Shown here in pieces: positions 37,901 through 39,617 of a stretch of 39,617 nt of DNA (positions are counted from its first letter, which is position 1; each line of letters opens with the position of its first letter). Location: assembly GCF_000423085.1 (NCBI RefSeq), contig NZ_AUHH01000043.1:1-39617 (forward strand), given 5' to 3'. The translations under genes and the position numbers were made by a program. Source of the DNA: Granulicoccus phenolivorans DSM 17626 = NBRC 107789 = JCM 15570 (GTDB lineage: Bacteria; Actinomycetota; Actinomycetes; Propionibacteriales; Propionibacteriaceae). A model generated the notes under the pieces. It saw only the letters and a program-made list of their open reading frames with translations. It was not told where the DNA came from and ran no database searches.

Positions 37901-38503
37901 CTGTGCAACCGCGCCGTCCCCGGCGGTTGCACCGGTGCGGGTGGCTGCAACCTCGCGTTCCATGAACGCAACCACCTCCGCAACCGCACGATGATGCGCC
38001 TCACCGATCAACGCCTGAACCCCCGCATCCGCCACCGCCCACAACACGCTCGCGGACTTCGGGATGCTGAACGTGAAATCGAACCCGGCCACCGCCCGCC
38101 GAGTACCCCGCGCGGCCTCCTCGGCAACGATCTGCGCGACCACCTCACCCTTGCGACCCGGCGACAACGCCGGGTCCAGATCAGCGATCCGGGCCTCGAT
38201 CCGCTCCGCCGGCGTCTTGTAGACCGGGAACGCCAAGCCCAACGGATCGCCGCTGATCGGATCACGGCCCATGCCCATCAACAGCTGAAGCTGCGCCTCC
38301 GACACCACATCCCCGACAGCCAGTTCACCGTCGCCGAGCGAGGCCACGCCGTCACCCAGCCAACGGCCAGGCGGTGTTCCTGCCTCCATGTAGTAGCGCG
38401 TCAATGGCGTCGAAAGCGGACGATCGCCGTCAGCGGCCACGACCGTCCGCAGCAGGTACCTGTAGCCATCGCCCGCCGACATCACCCGCATGGAAACCGT
38501 CAT
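34943..38503 (-). CDS. MobF-family conjugative relaxase-helicase (TraA/TrwC-like)
   Basis: The 1186-aa protein starts at 38503 with GGGAGGTGGG upstream. The N-terminal TrwC relaxase domain has candidate catalytic tyrosines (Y14, Y16 and YY at 37-38) and the metal-binding HxH in DPHLHTHVVISNKA. The central RecD/TraI-like helicase has GPAGSGKTTAMNALR, VIIDEASLAG, VGDYAQLQSVDAGGA and a late YAVTAYRAQGVTTD plus YVSMTRGRHTNHAY. The C-terminal 200 residues are charged and helical. It would nick oriT, stay bound to the 5' end and unwind the strand for transfer. This marks the surrounding DNA as part of a conjugative or mobilisable element. The GNAT-like gene is coupled downstream. No type IV secretion genes are in view. 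Confidence 0.92.
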   Translation of the reverse strand: MTVSMRVMSAGDGYRYLLRTVVAADGDRPLSTPLTRYYMEAGTPPGRWLGDGVASLGDGELAVGDVVSEAQLQLLMGMGRDPISGDPLGLAFPVYKTPAERIEARIADLDPALSPGRKGEVVAQIVAEEAARGTRRAVAGFDFTFSIPKSASVLWAVADAGVQALIGEAHHRAVAEVVAFMEREVAATRTGATAGDGAVAQVDVTGLIATAFDHFDSRAGDPHLHTHVVISNKAKTVLDGKWRSLDGRPMHAAVVALSELHEAVFADHMTRTFGVAWEARDMGRDKNPAWAITGVPEELIAEFSTRARHIDAETDRLIADYVTAHGRRPSPATIMKLRAQATLSTRPEKDVRSLAELTAEWWTRATKTLGHDATLWARGVTDNDTPLLLRADDVPLDVVDELGHSVVEAVGEKRSTWRRWNLMAEASRQTMGWRFATIHDRVAIVAMVADAAEHASLRLTPPDLATSPAAFRRSDGSSVFRPKHSTVFSSEVLLQAEDRLLDRSRTFTGPTVSLARVEKITRKRDAEGRLLGVDQADALVRIAVSGRVLDVLVGPAGSGKTTAMNALRRAWETEHGPGSVVGLAPSAVAAQVLADDLGIDTENTAKWWQNHLLHGTTFEAGQLVIIDEASLAGTLSLDRITHLAQEVGAKVLLVGDYAQLQSVDAGGAFAMLAGDRHDTPELVDVHRFKNGWEKTASLELRHGRTQVIDTYLNHHRIHDGDHETMTDAAYTAWRADRDTGLVSVLIAETQQDVTALNTRARADLILDGTLTPNREIELHDGTTAGVGDTIITRRNDRRLRTTNGRDWVRNGDIWTITSVRGDGTLTIRKPGRRFGGTVVLPAGYAAEHVDLGYAVTAYRAQGVTTDTAHVLVEPTSTRENFYVSMTRGRHTNHAYVILDHADDHAEPHPGENPDASARSVLYGVLQHTGAELSAHETIVTEQNQWGSIAQLTAEYETLAAAAQHDRWATLIRGSGLTTDQAENAIESDAFGPLTAELRHAEANHHDVEALLPRLVGARGFSDADDIAAVLHYRVEQATRRPAQAGRARKAPRLIAGLIPHADGPMATDMHEALDQRRSLIETRADAVLDISLNEAAPWTKALGTPPTDRRRYASWRRSARTVAAYRDRYQIAGESPLGAPPTSTAQKIDAARARAELGRTRKLTVADWGTEDPVDRTAEERSGLTI

Positions 38504-38802
38504 GCCCACCTCCCGGTCCTGCCGGGCAGGTGAGCGCCAGCCTCCTGTGACTTCTGCTGCCACAGGGCCCTAGACCTCGACCTGCAAGAGGCGTGTCAGC
38601 TCAGAAAAGGCAGGGTGTGGCGGAGCTTCCTGAGTGCGGGCTGTCGTGAATGGACGTTGCTGGTCGATGGACTGGATGGCACTGGGCCGGCGACCGCGAG
38701 GACAGGTCAGCACGACGTAGTGGTGCACCTGACAGGTGACCAGCCCGGCGACACGACTCACGCGAGTTCTGGCCGGGGATCATCCCGTCAGCCGGAGCAT
38801 TC
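38504..38802. other. Non-coding region between divergent relaxase and methyltransferase genes; oriT candidate
   Basis: About 300 bp without a believable gene. It holds the relaxase ribosome site and the inverted repeats CCTGTG/CACAGG (38544-38549, 38561-38566) and CACCTG-A-CAGGTG (38726-38738). It also has a direct repeat GACAGGT at 38701 and 38731, 30 bp apart. MobF origins of transfer usually lie just upstream of the relaxase gene and carry such repeats, so this is the best oriT candidate (inference). It should also contain the promoters for both genes. Confidence 0.45.
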
Positions 38803-39303
38803 ATGCACGACACACCGACCGATCCCGCGAGTCCGCTGAGGATCGGTTCGCTCTTCTCGGGATACGGCGGCCTCGACCTCGCTGTCGAACATGTCTTCGG
38901 CGGAGAGACCGTCTGGTTCTCTGAGATCAATGAGCCCGTGGCCAGGGTCTTCGCCCACCACTGGCCCGACGCCCCGAATCTGGGCGACATCACAAGGATC
39001 AGCTGGTCGCAGGTCGAGCCCGTTGACATTCTGATCGGCGGCTTCCCCTGCCAAGACGTGTCCACCGTCGGCAAGCGCGCCGGTCTCGCACCCGGAACCC
39101 GCTCAGGTCTATGGGCGCACATGGGCACAGCCATCGAAGTGCTGCAACCCCAATGGGTCGTCATCGAAAACGTCCGCGGTCTGCTCTCGTCCCCAGCCAT
39201 CCGACCGATCACCGAAGGAGACGACAATGCCCCGCGCAACCCCTGCGCAGCAACCCCCGACGATACAGCCCTGAAGCGCCCTGAGATTGTTGGAGGCTCC
39301 TGA
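38803..39303 (+). pseudogene. DNA cytosine-5 methyltransferase, truncated by an IS3-family element
   Basis: The first ~155 residues are a C5-cytosine methyltransferase: motif I LFSGYGGLDLA, motif IV GGFPCQDVS with the catalytic Cys, and motif VI VVIENVRGLL. After SSPAIRPITEGDD the sequence degenerates and stops at residue 166, just where IS3-type DNA begins. Motifs VIII-X and the target recognition domain are missing, so the product cannot methylate DNA. GGAGC precedes the ATG. On an element this was probably a protective orphan or plasmid methylase against host restriction. The rest of the gene may lie beyond the IS, outside the window. Native coding probably ends near 39271. Confidence 0.85.
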
Positions 39304-39617
39304 CCTTGGAAACGAGGATGGAGTTATGCCGAAGGAACTGGCGTCGGGGAAGCCGACGACGCGTCGCTACTCGAGCGAGGAGAAGGCCGCCGCGGTGCGG
39401 ATGGTGAGGGCGCTGCGCGCCGAGCTGGGCTTCACGCAAGGGACCGTGCAGCGGGTCGCGACGCAGCTCGGATACGGGGTCGAGTCCGTGCGGATGTGGG
39501 TCAAGCAGGCCGACATCGACGACGGCGTCACGCCCGGTATCAGCACTGCGGAGGCGCAGCGGGTGCGAGAGCTTGAGCAGGAGAACCGGGAGCTTCGACG
39601 GGCCAACGAGGTGCTCA
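39272..39617 (+). mobile_element. IS3-family element, left part (continues outside window)
   Basis: The element begins near TGAAGCGCCCTGAGATTG at about 39272, inferred from where the methyltransferase similarity ends and where a TG end precedes the transposase gene. It contains the start of OrfA and runs off the right edge. The exact left end and target duplication cannot be confirmed without the right end. Confidence 0.65.
39326..39617 (+). CDS. IS3-family transposase OrfA (partial, 3' end outside window)
   Basis: The visible 97 residues are a standard IS3 OrfA. RRYSSEEKAAAVRMVRAL leads into a helix-turn-helix with TVQRVATQLGYGVESVRMWV, then a Leu/Glu-rich coiled coil (VRELEQENRELRRANEVL) at the window edge. 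OrfA binds the terminal repeats and normally fuses by -1 frameshifting with OrfB, which holds the DDE core. OrfB and the frameshift site lie outside the window. The ATG at 39326 is chosen; an ATG at 39318 is in another frame. The insertion has broken the methyltransferase gene on the left. Confidence 0.92.
   Translation, partial: MPKELASGKPTTRRYSSEEKAAAVRMVRALRAELGFTQGTVQRVATQLGYGVESVRMWVKQADIDDGVTPGISTAEAQRVRELEQENRELRRANEVL

Noticed and set aside
36338-38533. Long open frame (731 codons) on the plus strand opposite the relaxase gene
   Set aside because: It is a GC-driven shadow of the MobF gene; composition is Gly/Arg/Asp/Val repeats with no domain, and the opposite strand has all relaxase and helicase motifs.

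Overview
The window is high-GC DNA from an actinomycete. The evidence is the frequent GTG starts, many 1-4 bp stop/start overlaps, a DUF222-type HNH endonuclease, the murT-gatD pair for peptidoglycan amidation and leaderless-looking promoters. The genus cannot be fixed from the sequence; Propionibacteriales would fit, with low confidence.

Positions 1-16.8 kb look like chromosomal backbone. In order they hold: the tail of an HNH endonuclease; an AIF-like flavin reductase; an aromatic-acid cluster (MHS-family transporter, MhpA-like hydroxylase and IclR regulator around a shared control region with a duplicated palindrome); two membrane proteins (a short DedA-like one and a His-rich one) behind a TTAGGT/ACCTAA palindrome; an aldo/keto reductase; an alkyltransferase-like DNA repair protein; murT-gatD; a CPBP protease-membrane protein-XRE regulator operon with a leaderless promoter; a MarR regulator divergent from a DinB/MDMPI-fold protein across a large palindrome; and a translationally coupled racemase-glycerate kinase pair.

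From about 16.9 kb to the right edge the window is an accessory, mobile-element-like region carrying a defence island. It contains a SIR2-APAZ plus short Argonaute operon (SPARSA type), a convergent Gabija operon (gajB, gajA), an unrecognised 354-aa gene divergent from gajA, a small unknown protein, a DprA homologue, a small membrane protein, and a two-gene operon of an SF2 helicase with a C-terminal PD-(D/E)XK-like motif plus a TIGR02391/Ymh protein with an HEPN-like RNPAAH motif. A complete IS21-family element (istA, istB) sits 18 bp upstream of the helicase start. Beyond it lie a GNAT-like protein, a MobF relaxase-helicase, a candidate oriT/promoter region, and a cytosine methyltransferase cut short by an IS3-family element that runs off the window.

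SPARSA is expected to use guide-directed recognition of invading nucleic acid to trigger NAD+ depletion. Gabija is a nucleotide-sensing nuclease/helicase. The helicase-nuclease plus HEPN-like operon is the best candidate here for an undescribed defence system. The MobF relaxase, DprA homologue and IS elements suggest the island travels on a conjugative or integrated plasmid-like element. No tRNA, rRNA or CRISPR array was seen, and no att site could be identified at the left junction.
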